NCBI GenBank assembly: GCA_947379755.1
Contig: CANCOC010000026.1
Coordinates: forward strand, 1-39,662
DNA: 39,662 bases
Direction: 5' to 3'
Origin: Alcaligenaceae bacterium
GTDB taxonomy: Bacteria > Pseudomonadota > Gammaproteobacteria > Burkholderiales > Burkholderiaceae_B
Under the pieces are notes generated by a model, which worked only from the letters and a program-made list of their open reading frames with translations, ran no database searches and was not told the origin of the DNA. The position numbers were made by a program, and so were the translations under genes. Positions 8,298-16,284 of the stretch are shown here, one piece after another; within the stretch, counting starts at the first letter, position 1, and the number at the start of each line of letters is the position of its first letter.

Positions 8298-9483
8298 ATC
8301 CCTCACCCGTGAAGCACAAAAACTCGCCGGCGGCACCGAACATTCGGTGACCTGGCATAAAAAAGGGATCACAGCCGACGAGGCTGAAGTCGCGCGCGTG
8401 ATGCAGATCTGCAATGCCTGCCGCTACTGTGAAGGTTTTTGTGCAGTATTCCCGGCCATGGCGCGCCGGCTGGACTTTGAAAACAAAGCGGACCTGAACT
8501 ATCTGGCCAATCTGTGCCACAACTGTGGGGCGTGCCTGCATGCCTGTCAATATGCACCACCACACGAGTTCGGCGTAAACGTACCCCAGGCCATGGCCAA
8601 AGTGCGGATGCAAACCTATACCGACTTTGCCTGGCCTGCCTCACTTGGCACCCTGTACAAGAACAATGGGGTGACGCTCTCGCTCGCAGCGGCATTCGGT
8701 CTGATTCTATTTTTGATTCTGACGATCCTCTCGACAGGCAATCTGCTCAATCAGCCTCAGAGCGCACCGCTGGCGGGTAACTTTTACGCCATATTTCCGC
8801 ACAACACTCTGGCGTTGATGTTTGGGCTGGTCTTCGGTTTCGCCGTACTGGCACTCGGTATTGGAGTCAGGCGCTTCTGGAAGGAAATCACTCCAGGCAA
8901 AGCCACGCAGGACGCACTAACCGAAGCAGCCAGGCATGCGCTGACACTCAAGTATCTGGACGGTGGCCACGGCGAAGGCTGTAACGATGAGGATGATCGC
9001 TTTACCCTGCGCCGGCGGCGCTTCCATCATCTGACTTTTTATGGCTTCATGCTGTGCTTTGCAGCGACGTCTGTTGCAACGCTCTATCATTACCTGCTTG
9101 GCTGGCAGGCGCCCTACGGCTACTTCAGCCTGCCCGTAGTCCTTGGCACGGTCGGCGGCATCGGCCTGCTCGTGGGTCCCGCAGGTCTGCTGTGGCTGAA
9201 CCTGGTACGTGCTCCCCTGCATGGCGATGCCGAACAAAAACCAATGGATCGTGCCTTTATCGCCCTTTTGTTCCTGACCAGCCTGACCGGGCTGGCTTTG
9301 CTGGTCTGGCGCGAAACAGGCGCCATGCCACTGTTGCTCGCCATCCATCTGGGAATTGTCATGGCCTTGTTTTTAACACTACCCTACGGCAAGTTTGCGC
9401 ATGGCATTTACCGCAGCGCTGCCTTGCTGAAATGGTCAATCGAAAAACGACAAGCCAATAAGCTCAGCCTCGGCTCAGATTAA
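8284..9483 (+). CDS. tcuB: Membrane iron-sulfur electron-transfer protein TcuB
   Basis: Partner of TcuA that reoxidises its FADH2 and passes electrons to the membrane. It is 399 residues. Two complete C-X2-C-X2-C-X3-C clusters for [4Fe-4S] centres are visible: Cys43/46/49/53 and Cys78/81/84/88. The remainder carries about six hydrophobic helices (roughly 125-160, 175-195, 245-270, 280-300, 322-342, 348-368) with several histidines that could bind haem (inference). The ATG lies inside the tcuA 3' end, with AAAGAGCAAGGAGCGCAGC upstream supplying AGGAG. Translational coupling with TcuA fits an obligate pair. Confidence 0.92.
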   Translation: MQSLESLTREAQKLAGGTEHSVTWHKKGITADEAEVARVMQICNACRYCEGFCAVFPAMARRLDFENKADLNYLANLCHNCGACLHACQYAPPHEFGVNVPQAMAKVRMQTYTDFAWPASLGTLYKNNGVTLSLAAAFGLILFLILTILSTGNLLNQPQSAPLAGNFYAIFPHNTLALMFGLVFGFAVLALGIGVRRFWKEITPGKATQDALTEAARHALTLKYLDGGHGEGCNDEDDRFTLRRRRFHHLTFYGFMLCFAATSVATLYHYLLGWQAPYGYFSLPVVLGTVGGIGLLVGPAGLLWLNLVRAPLHGDAEQKPMDRAFIALLFLTSLTGLALLVWRETGAMPLLLAIHLGIVMALFLTLPYGKFAHGIYRSAALLKWSIEKRQANKLSLGSD

Positions 9484-9515
9484 TTTCAACAACTGATCTT
9501 CAGGAGACCCGCATC

Positions 9516-10514
9516 ATGCGTCAGTCATATATTGCCCGCATGATGCTGGGATTCGCCTTACTGAGCGGCGCTGCGAGTGCAGGATTTTCCAGTCTGGCGC
9601 GCGCGCAAGACTTCCCTGCCAAACCTATTACCGTGATCGTGCCCCATACCGCAGGCGGGACCTCTGACATTCTGGCACGCACCCTTGCCGCCGAGGCGTC
9701 CAGGATTCTGAAACAACAAATCATTGTCGAGAACAAAGGCGGCGCCAATGGCACCATCGCAGCCAAACTGGTTGTAGGCGCCCCACCCGATGGCTACACG
9801 CTACTGCTGGCAACCGCCAGCACACACGGCATCAATCCATCCCTGTACTCAACCTTGCCTTATGACGCGGTACGCGATTTCAAACCTGTCACCTTGCTGG
9901 CGACCGTACCAAACGTGCTGGTGGTTGGCCGGTCACTGAAAGACAAGGTCAGCAACCTGCAGGAGTTGCTCGCATTCATCAAAGCGCAGGGCGACAAAGC
10001 CAACATGGGTTCGTCAGGCGCCGGTACGCCAGGCCATCTTGCTGGCGAGATGATGAAGTCTGCCACGGGCGTGCAATTCACGCATGTCCCCTACAAAGGT
10101 GGCAATCCTGCTCAGGCTGACCTGGTCGGTGGACAGGTTGACTTCATGTTCACCACCATCCCTGGTGCCATTGCACTGATTAAGGCAGGCAATCTGCGCG
10201 CGCTTGCCGTGACGTCTCCACAGCGCTCGCCTGCGCTACCTGAGGTCCCCACCATGGTTGAACAAGGATTGCCAGGGTTCCAGGCGCTGTCGTGGCATGG
10301 CATTCTGGCCCCGGCCGGCACCCCGGATGCGATTGTCGCCACCCTGAACAAAGCATTTACCGAAGCTCTGAAGTCGCCAGAGGTCACAGAGCGCCTGGCT
10401 AAAGAAGGAGCGGCGGCTGCCGACCTGAATACCGAAGCCTTCCGCGCATTTATCGCACAAGAAGTCAAAAACTGGGCGCAGGCCGTTCGGTCATCCGGCG
10501 CCACTGCAAACTAA
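9516..10514 (+). CDS. Bug/TctC family periplasmic substrate-binding protein
   Basis: Periplasmic receptor of the tripartite tricarboxylate transporter class, a family greatly expanded in Burkholderiales. It has 332 residues with a signal peptide ending near SLARAQDFPAKP, then the family opening PITVIVPHTAGGTSDILAR, ENKGGANGTIA, MGSSGAGTPGHLAGEM and HVPYKGGNPAQADLVGGQVDFMF. AGGAG precedes the ATG by 9 bases and the gene follows tcuB by 32 bases, so it belongs to the tcuAB unit. No tctA/tctB membrane genes are nearby, so it either uses a remote TctAB or acts as a sensor. A carboxylate ligand is likely. Confidence 0.93.
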   Translation: MRQSYIARMMLGFALLSGAASAGFSSLARAQDFPAKPITVIVPHTAGGTSDILARTLAAEASRILKQQIIVENKGGANGTIAAKLVVGAPPDGYTLLLATASTHGINPSLYSTLPYDAVRDFKPVTLLATVPNVLVVGRSLKDKVSNLQELLAFIKAQGDKANMGSSGAGTPGHLAGEMMKSATGVQFTHVPYKGGNPAQADLVGGQVDFMFTTIPGAIALIKAGNLRALAVTSPQRSPALPEVPTMVEQGLPGFQALSWHGILAPAGTPDAIVATLNKAFTEALKSPEVTERLAKEGAAAADLNTEAFRAFIAQEVKNWAQAVRSSGATAN

Positions 10515-10582
10515 ACTTGATTCAGGCATGATGCAGGGCACTGTCATTGCAACTGATGCGCCTCACACATAAGAGCTGAACG

Positions 10583-11806
10583 ATGAAAACTGGGCCACTC
10601 ACGCACCTCAAAGTACTCGACCTCTCCCGCGTTCTCGCAGGACCCTGGGCGGGTCAGATTCTGGCCGATCTGGGTGCAACGGTCATCAAGGTTGAACGTC
10701 CGGGCGCGGGCGATGACACGCGGGTATGGGGGCCTCCCTTTTTAAAGGATGCCGACGGAAACGAAACCCGTGAAGCCTGCTATTTTTTAGCGGCAAACCG
10801 CGGCAAAGAATCCATCACAGTAGACATCAGTACCCCGGAGGGTCAGGAAATTATCCGTCTGCTCGCCGCACAATCCGATGTCGTGCTCGAGAACTATAAG
10901 GTGGGCACACTCGATCGCTACCAGCTTGCCTACGCGGATCTCAAAGCCGTCAATCCGGCACTCATTTATTGCTCTGTCACAGGCTTTGGCCAGACGGGGC
11001 CACTGGCAGAGCTGCCCGCTTACGACTTCATGATTCAAGCCATGGGAGGCCTCATGAGCGTAACGGGAGAGCGCGACGACCAGCCTGGCGGCGGCCCTCA
11101 AAAAGTAGGCATGCCCATCATGGACCTGATGACCGGCATGTGGGCGGCAGTCGGTGTTCTGGCCGCACTGGCCCGCCGCAACGAGACGGGCGAAGGCGAG
11201 TACATCGACCTGGCCATGCTCGATGTGATGGTTGCTACCATCGCCAACCAGGGCATGAACTATCTCGTATCAGGCAAGACCCCGCAACGCATGGGCAACA
11301 AACATCCGAACATCCAGCCGCAAGATGTCTTTCATTGCACGGATGGACAGATCGTACTGGCGGTTGGCAATGACGGTCAGTTCGCGAGTTTCTGCAAGGC
11401 CATGGGTGCACCCGAAGTCGCCACGGATACACGCTTTGTCACCAACCGGGCACGCGTGCTCAACCTGGCTGCGCTGATGGAGTTTGTCTCGGGTGAAATC
11501 GGCAAGCGCAGTCGGGCAGAGTGCATCGGGTTACTGCGCGCGCATGGTGTGCCGTGCGGACCGATCAATACCATTCCGGAAATTCTGACCGACCCCCAGA
11601 TCGTGCACCGGCAGATGCTGCGGTATTTGCCACACCCCACCGCAGGTGTTGTCCCTCAGATTGTGAGTCCGTTGAATTTCAAACAGGCCCCACTCACATT
11701 TGATCAGGCACCGCCACTGCTTGGCGCAAGCACGCAAGCTATCCTGCAAGAAATTGGCGTGACGCCTGAACAATACGCGGCACTTCTGGCGAGAGGCGTT
11801 ATTTAA
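10583..11806 (+). CDS. Class III (CaiB/BaiF) CoA-transferase
   Basis: Cytoplasmic enzyme that moves CoA between carboxylic acids, 407 residues. The N-terminus LKVLDLSRVLAGPWAGQILADLGATVIKVERP is the family CoA-binding start (about residues 9-40). The catalytic aspartate is Asp181 in GMPIMDLMTG. VTGFGQTGP and YDFMIQAMGGLMSVTG are also conserved. It lies 68 bases after the Bug gene and ends the tcuAB-bug unit at an intrinsic terminator, so it probably activates an acid imported or produced by that cluster. The acid is not identifiable; it is not an obvious formyl-CoA:oxalate transferase by context. Confidence 0.93.
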   Translation: MKTGPLTHLKVLDLSRVLAGPWAGQILADLGATVIKVERPGAGDDTRVWGPPFLKDADGNETREACYFLAANRGKESITVDISTPEGQEIIRLLAAQSDVVLENYKVGTLDRYQLAYADLKAVNPALIYCSVTGFGQTGPLAELPAYDFMIQAMGGLMSVTGERDDQPGGGPQKVGMPIMDLMTGMWAAVGVLAALARRNETGEGEYIDLAMLDVMVATIANQGMNYLVSGKTPQRMGNKHPNIQPQDVFHCTDGQIVLAVGNDGQFASFCKAMGAPEVATDTRFVTNRARVLNLAALMEFVSGEIGKRSRAECIGLLRAHGVPCGPINTIPEILTDPQIVHRQMLRYLPHPTAGVVPQIVSPLNFKQAPLTFDQAPPLLGASTQAILQEIGVTPEQYAALLARGVI

Positions 11807-11846
11807 TCCAGTCAGAAACAACCGAAGAACTGGATTGCTTTATTTT
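11805..11846 (+). terminator. Intrinsic terminator of the tcuAB-bug-CoA-transferase unit
   Basis: Perfect arms AATCCAGT (11805-11812) and ACTGGATT (11829-11836) with a 16-base loop are followed by GCTTTATTTT. The hairpin begins inside the CoA-transferase stop codon, and the T-rich tail covers the stop of the convergent hydroxylase gene. Rightward termination is well supported; leftward there is no T-run. Confidence 0.7.
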
Positions 11847-12811
11847 GGACGCGAGACATCATGGCCCAGCATCCGACGGATGCCGAGGACTTGCTGCGCA
11901 ATAAAACCTTTACCGTAATCGCGTCCACCAGCTTCAGGCAACTGGTCATACACACCCGTTGGCTCGTAAGCGGTATGAAAGCGGGCGGTGCCAAACAACA
12001 GGTCCCAGACAGGGAACAGCACTGCAAAGTTATGTCCATGCGCAGGCCCTGCAGTCGACTCATCATACTGAATGGAATGATGCGCGCGATGGTACCTGGG
12101 GCTGACCAGCAGACGGTCTCCCCAGCGTCCAAAATACATTCGCACATTGGCATGCGACAGGCTTTCGACTAGCTGCGTGAAAATCACGATCAGCACAAAC
12201 TGGGCGGGTGGCACACCCACTATCTGCGAAACGATCACGAGCATGGCATCACGCAAAAAACTGTCCAGCAGATGATTGCGGTTATCACTCCACATCGTCA
12301 TCTGGCGTTGGCTATGATGGACCGAATGCAGCCCCCAGAACCATGTGAAACGGTGCTGGGCACGATGATATACATAGTCTGCAAAATCAAATATCAACAA
12401 ATACATCACGAGACTGACCCAGGGCACATCCGTCACCCCTGGCCACAGCTGATCAATGTGCAGGGGCGAAAAGCCCAGCGTATGCGCCTGTCCGAACAAC
12501 GCATCCCAGAGGGGCTGCACAGAGAAAAACAGGACCAGCTTAAAGATACCCAGGCGGTGAATTAGCGTGTACAAAATGTCGATCCTGATCTGCTGACGAT
12601 CAGCAATCGGCTCAACCGGACGTAATCGCTGCAAGGTCCCAAACACAACCACCAGCAGGATCAGCTGCAATACGCCAATCAACAGCCACATTGTTCCTGT
12701 GTAGGCATCCTCGATCATGCCGCTCAGATTCAGATGGAACAGCACGGGCTGCACCACTGCCTCAAACAGCCATTGCTGTGCATCATCAAAAAATTCCATC
12801 AGACTATTCAT
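11840..12811 (-). CDS. Sterol desaturase / fatty acid hydroxylase superfamily membrane protein
   Basis: Integral membrane di-iron oxygenase of the fatty-acid-hydroxylase superfamily, 323 residues. The histidine clusters for the two irons are present in order: HRAQH, HSVHH and later HRAHH. Hydrophobic helices occur at about residues 40-60, 85-105 and 130-150. The ATG overlaps the stop of the upstream deacetylase (ATGA), so it is translationally coupled and last in the four-gene run from 15625. The superfamily hydroxylates or desaturates sterols, fatty acids, carotenoids or ether lipids; nothing here fixes the substrate. A membrane or outer-membrane lipid tail is a reasonable guess. Confidence 0.88.
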   Translation of the reverse strand: MNSLMEFFDDAQQWLFEAVVQPVLFHLNLSGMIEDAYTGTMWLLIGVLQLILLVVVFGTLQRLRPVEPIADRQQIRIDILYTLIHRLGIFKLVLFFSVQPLWDALFGQAHTLGFSPLHIDQLWPGVTDVPWVSLVMYLLIFDFADYVYHRAQHRFTWFWGLHSVHHSQRQMTMWSDNRNHLLDSFLRDAMLVIVSQIVGVPPAQFVLIVIFTQLVESLSHANVRMYFGRWGDRLLVSPRYHRAHHSIQYDESTAGPAHGHNFAVLFPVWDLLFGTARFHTAYEPTGVYDQLPEAGGRDYGKGFIAQQVLGIRRMLGHDVSRPK

Positions 12812-13629
12812 ATTGGGGCGTTTATATCTGTTTCAGTATGATTGGGAGGACGAAAATCAGGATGCGTATCGATCGTAGCAAAACAGAATCCCTTTTGCTT
12901 GAGCCCTTCGATCAACGGCTCAAGCACCTCTGGCGCCCAGGGCTCTTGCCTGGACCAGATGCCTAAATGCGCAAGCAAAATATCTCCGCTGCGAATGTTG
13001 CGTAAGGCACGCTCGAGCAACATTGCATTCGGGTACTGTGCACTGGGAAGCTCATCGCCCAGAAATCCGGCCGGTGACCAGCCGACATGTTGGTAGCCAC
13101 ACGCCTGAGCCGCCTGCACCAGCGCAGGAGAGGTTTTACCTCCCGCTGCACGAAAAAGTGGCAACATCTTTTGTCCAGTCATCGCCTCAAAGCGAACCTC
13201 AACACGTGCCAGTTCATCACAATATTGCTGTGCGGACCACTCTTGCGTCTTACCAGCCTGTGCGCCTCCTGAAGCACGCACCTTGAAACGGCCCTCACTC
13301 AGGTCTGACAACCAATACACATGATCAAAGGTGTGGGATGCAAACACATGCCCCTGTTCGCTCAGCGCTTTCCACCAGGGTGCCCAGACGTCATCCATAC
13401 TCGTGCCGCCTGTGCGGGTCGCCTCGTTCGCCAGAAAAAAAGTTGCGCGAACGTCTTGACGCGACAATACGTCCCCAATCAACGGCGCTACGTCCATATG
13501 CCCCGTATCAAAGGTCAGATAGACAGGTTTGTCACACTGCGCTGGAGCAATCTCGTGACGATCTGTCGCCCAGACGGCCGTGACACACGACAGCCCGGCT
13601 GCAAATAAAAAGTTACTGGCGGCTCGCAT
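12808..13629 (-). CDS. Secreted polysaccharide deacetylase (NodB-homology) family protein
   Basis: Carbohydrate esterase family 4-like protein with a signal peptide (MRAASNFLFAAGLSCVTAVWA), which is why the ATG at 13629 is preferred over an in-frame ATG at 13710 inside the upstream gene. NodB motifs are recognisable: motif 1 YLTFDTGHMD, motif 2 ASHTFDH (H-X3-H metal ligands), motif 3 FRAAGGKTS, motif 4 VGWSPAG, motif 5 LLAHLG. Motif 1 has Thr where the usual second metal-binding Asp sits, and motif 3 has Ala for the usual Pro. The gene overlaps the YVTN gene by 17 bases and the hydroxylase gene by 4. The sugar substrate is unknown; activity on an N-acetylated envelope glycan is inference. Confidence 0.85.
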   Translation of the reverse strand: MRAASNFLFAAGLSCVTAVWATDRHEIAPAQCDKPVYLTFDTGHMDVAPLIGDVLSRQDVRATFFLANEATRTGGTSMDDVWAPWWKALSEQGHVFASHTFDHVYWLSDLSEGRFKVRASGGAQAGKTQEWSAQQYCDELARVEVRFEAMTGQKMLPLFRAAGGKTSPALVQAAQACGYQHVGWSPAGFLGDELPSAQYPNAMLLERALRNIRSGDILLAHLGIWSRQEPWAPEVLEPLIEGLKQKGFCFATIDTHPDFRPPNHTETDINAPI

Positions 13630-14620
13630 GATTAAGCGTCCAGACACCATGGGGAGACTTACCCACCGGCACCTGCTTGACCACTGCCTTTTTATCCAGA
13701 TCGATGACAACCAGCTTGCCTGCCCAGCGCGCCGTCACGAGCAGTGTCTTGCCATCAGCAAGGACCTCCATGCAGTCAGGACCGGCAGGTGTTTTGTAGG
13801 TATCGACAACGGCCAGTTTTTTGACGTCAATCCGGCTGATCGTATTGGCCGAGCGATTACTCACAAAAACGTGCTGTTTGTCTCCCTGGGAGCGGAACGC
13901 ATGCGCACCCTCGCCAGTAGGAATGCGTTTGATGTACTTGGGTGCTGCACCCGACACGTCAAAGACCTGTACATCTGACTCGCCGGTCAGACCAATCAGC
14001 AAAGTCTTGTCGTCAGGTGCCAGATACAAGTCCGCAGGCGTCTTGCCAACGGGGACGGTCCAGAGCGGTGTCTGCGTTGCAAGATCAATTGCCATCAACT
14101 GGTCACTATCCTGCAGGGAAATGTAGGCAATGGTGCTAGTGCTGTTAATGGAAATATGACTGGGCGTCTTGCCTGCCGGAATCCGCTTGACCAGCTTCAT
14201 TTCAAAATCCTGACCCTTGCGCTCCCAGCGATAGATATCGACGTGATTCAGACGGTTTGCCGCCGTCAGGAACCATTTCATGTCAGGCGAAAAACGCAAA
14301 TGATAGGGATCCGAAATGCCAGTGATCGTGCGCTGGATTTCGCCTGTCCTGGGATCCATGAACGTGATCGAGTCACCCGTGGCGTTCGCCACCATGACAG
14401 ACTTGTTATCAGGTGTCAGATAAAGGTGGTGGGGCTCTTTGCCAACCGGCACGCGCTTGGTTTCTTTATAGGTGACCGGATCGATGATGCTGACGTTTGC
14501 ATTCTGCGAGTTCAGTACCAGAATGGGCGGCGCCGCGCAGACAGCTTGGCTGAGCAACAGGCCGCCCAGCAACAGGACAGCCCGCTTGACGCAGGACGTA
14601 AACATCGAAGATTTCAGCAT
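13613..14620 (-). CDS. Secreted YVTN-type beta-propeller protein
   Basis: Exported 335-residue protein built of repeated blades of about 40 residues. A signal peptide (VKRAVLLLGGLLLSQAVCAAPP) is followed by recurrent blade motifs such as VPVGKEPHHLYLTPDNKSVMV, IPAGKTPSHISI, VPVGKTPADLYLAPDDKTLLI and VPVGKSPHGVW. About seven blades fit the length. Such proteins act as binding scaffolds or, in some cases, as part of periplasmic oxidoreductases; no enzymatic motif is visible. The C-terminal 17 bases of the gene overlap the deacetylase start, implying coupled translation and a shared role. No strong ribosome site precedes the first ATG. Confidence 0.85.
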   Translation of the reverse strand: MLKSSMFTSCVKRAVLLLGGLLLSQAVCAAPPILVLNSQNANVSIIDPVTYKETKRVPVGKEPHHLYLTPDNKSVMVANATGDSITFMDPRTGEIQRTITGISDPYHLRFSPDMKWFLTAANRLNHVDIYRWERKGQDFEMKLVKRIPAGKTPSHISINSTSTIAYISLQDSDQLMAIDLATQTPLWTVPVGKTPADLYLAPDDKTLLIGLTGESDVQVFDVSGAAPKYIKRIPTGEGAHAFRSQGDKQHVFVSNRSANTISRIDVKKLAVVDTYKTPAGPDCMEVLADGKTLLVTARWAGKLVVIDLDKKAVVKQVPVGKSPHGVWTLNHASRQ

Positions 14621-14695
14621 GAGTGACCAGATAATGAGAACAGACTACAGATGCACCATTTTCGCACAATCCCTGTTTACTGCGCGTGTCAAAGA

Positions 14696-15625
14696 TCAAG
14701 CCACAGGCATTCGGTGCAACAGCATCCCGGGCTCGGGCATGCGTGCCATCAGAATGGAGCCAGAACCAGACTCCGTGCAATACACAGTCTGGTGGTCCGG
14801 TCCGCCAAACGCAATATTAGTTAACACCTGGCCACGTGGGCTGTTAATGACCATGACCGGCTCTGCGCGCTTGTTCAACACCCAGACATAGCCCAGGCCA
14901 GGATTGGCGATTACAAGGTTGCCGGCCTGATCCATGGCCAGCCCGTCTGGGCCGCTGGTCCCGTAAGAAGTAAAAAACTGGCCGACCTTGACCACGCTGC
15001 CATCCGCCATGAGCGGTGCACGCCAGACACAGTTGCCACGGGTAACCGCAATGAACAGCACCTTTTCATCCGGAGACAAGACGATTCCATTGGGGCTCGG
15101 CACATTGGTCAGCAGGACATCGAGCTGACCATTCGGTCGTAGTCGATACACGCGACCGGTCGGGTCGTGCAAGCCTGACTGCCCCTGATCGGTAAAATAA
15201 ATATTGCCCTGTGCGTCCAGCACGAGATCATTGATGCCCTTGAAACGCTCACTGTTACGGCGCAATAGATAAGGTGTGACCTTGCCCGTTTGAATATTGA
15301 GCCGCATCAGACCGTTTTTGTAGTCAGTGATCAGCAGCTCTGTATCCGACAGGAATTTCATGCCGTTGGGCTCGCCATCGTATTCGACAATCAAGTCCCA
15401 GTTTCCTTGCGGATCAATGCAGAATATCCGGCCAAACACAATGTCGGTGACATACAGATTGCCTTGCCGGTCAAATACCGGCCCTTCAAGAAAGGAGTCA
15501 ACCGCCTCGCCCCCGCGGTTGGCATTTGCCCAATCAGACCGCACGCCTGTCCGGCGGAACCGTGCGGGCATGTCGGTGAAGACTTCGGCAGTCTGAATAA
15601 CTGGCGGTGTGTGGAAAAACATCAT
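14696..15625 (-). CDS. SMP-30/gluconolactonase family protein
   Basis: Six-bladed beta-propeller of the SMP-30/lactonase family, 309 residues, no signal peptide. The divalent-metal ligands expected for the fold are visible: Glu47 in SFLEGPVFD, Asn179 in PSPNGIVLSPD and Asp227 in GPDGLAMD, with Asn132 in GINDLVLD as a likely substrate contact. It hydrolyses sugar-type or other lactones in characterised relatives; the substrate here is unknown. It is first in the leftward run ending at 11840, 75 bases before the YVTN gene, and diverges from an Lrp regulator. Two adjacent ATGs (15625 and 15622) are both possible starts. Confidence 0.87.
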   Translation of the reverse strand: MMFFHTPPVIQTAEVFTDMPARFRRTGVRSDWANANRGGEAVDSFLEGPVFDRQGNLYVTDIVFGRIFCIDPQGNWDLIVEYDGEPNGMKFLSDTELLITDYKNGLMRLNIQTGKVTPYLLRRNSERFKGINDLVLDAQGNIYFTDQGQSGLHDPTGRVYRLRPNGQLDVLLTNVPSPNGIVLSPDEKVLFIAVTRGNCVWRAPLMADGSVVKVGQFFTSYGTSGPDGLAMDQAGNLVIANPGLGYVWVLNKRAEPVMVINSPRGQVLTNIAFGGPDHQTVYCTESGSGSILMARMPEPGMLLHRMPVA

Positions 15626-15795
15626 GGCGTATTGATCCTGGTTTCTTCACCCATGCGCCTGGCAACAAATCACCGTCGCGCGAGTGAAATCGCATATTTT
15701 TAATATTTTGCAGCGTTATTCTCTAAAATACTTAAAATTACCAGTGTAAAAATCTGGCTTCGTCCCGGCACATCTATCACTTTACAGGACATGTC
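15626..15795. promoter_or_regulatory. AT-rich divergent promoter region between SMP-30-like and Lrp genes
   Basis: This 170-base gap is markedly A/T-rich at 15691-15760, in contrast to the surrounding genes. It holds TTGCAG at 15708 and TAAAAT at 15733 as a weak rightward promoter pair (spacing 19). AT-rich DNA of this kind is typical of Lrp-bound promoters, and Lrp autoregulation is common. Exact start sites cannot be fixed by eye. Confidence 0.4.
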
Positions 15796-16263
15796 ATGCG
15801 CGTACTTGATCGTATCGATCTCAAAATTCTGGATGCGCTTCAACGCGATGGTCGACTATCGATGACCGAACTCGCTGAGCGGGTCAGCCTGTCTGCGACT
15901 CCCTGCTCTGATCGCGTACGCCGCATGGAACGCGAGGGTGTGATCATGGGCTACTACGCACGCGTCAATCCGGCTGCACTGGGTAAAAACTTGCTGGTAT
16001 TTCTGGAGATCAAACTCTCGGCCAAATCTGGCGACGTATTTGAAAAGGTGAAAAAGGAACTTGAATACGTACCTGAGGTCATGGAGTGCCACCTCGTGTC
16101 AGGCGACTTTGATTATCTGATCAAGGCACGACTGGCTGAAATGAATAAATACCGCCAGCTGCTGGGTGAAATTCTCAAACGCATGCCTGCCTCTGCCGAG
16201 TCCCGCAGCTACATTGTCATGGAAGAAATCAAAGAGACGCTTTATCTGGCAGTCGATCGCTGA
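15796..16263 (+). CDS. Lrp/AsnC family transcriptional regulator
   Basis: Feast/famine regulator of 155 residues. The N-terminal helix-turn-helix (RIDLKILDALQRDGRLSMTE, then LAERVSLSATPCSDRVRRME, residues 5-45) is that of leucine-responsive Lrp. The C-terminal RAM effector domain contains VMECHLVSGDFDYLIKA, typical of the amino-acid pocket. AGGA lies about 8 bases before the ATG. The sequence resembles global Lrp rather than a pathway-specific AsnC, but with a MocR regulator and transaminase downstream it may also act locally. It converges with the MocR gene, leaving 21 bases. Confidence 0.93.
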   Translation: MRVLDRIDLKILDALQRDGRLSMTELAERVSLSATPCSDRVRRMEREGVIMGYYARVNPAALGKNLLVFLEIKLSAKSGDVFEKVKKELEYVPEVMECHLVSGDFDYLIKARLAEMNKYRQLLGEILKRMPASAESRSYIVMEEIKETLYLAVDR

Positions 16264-16284
16264 GTCGGGCGGGTCACACACCTC

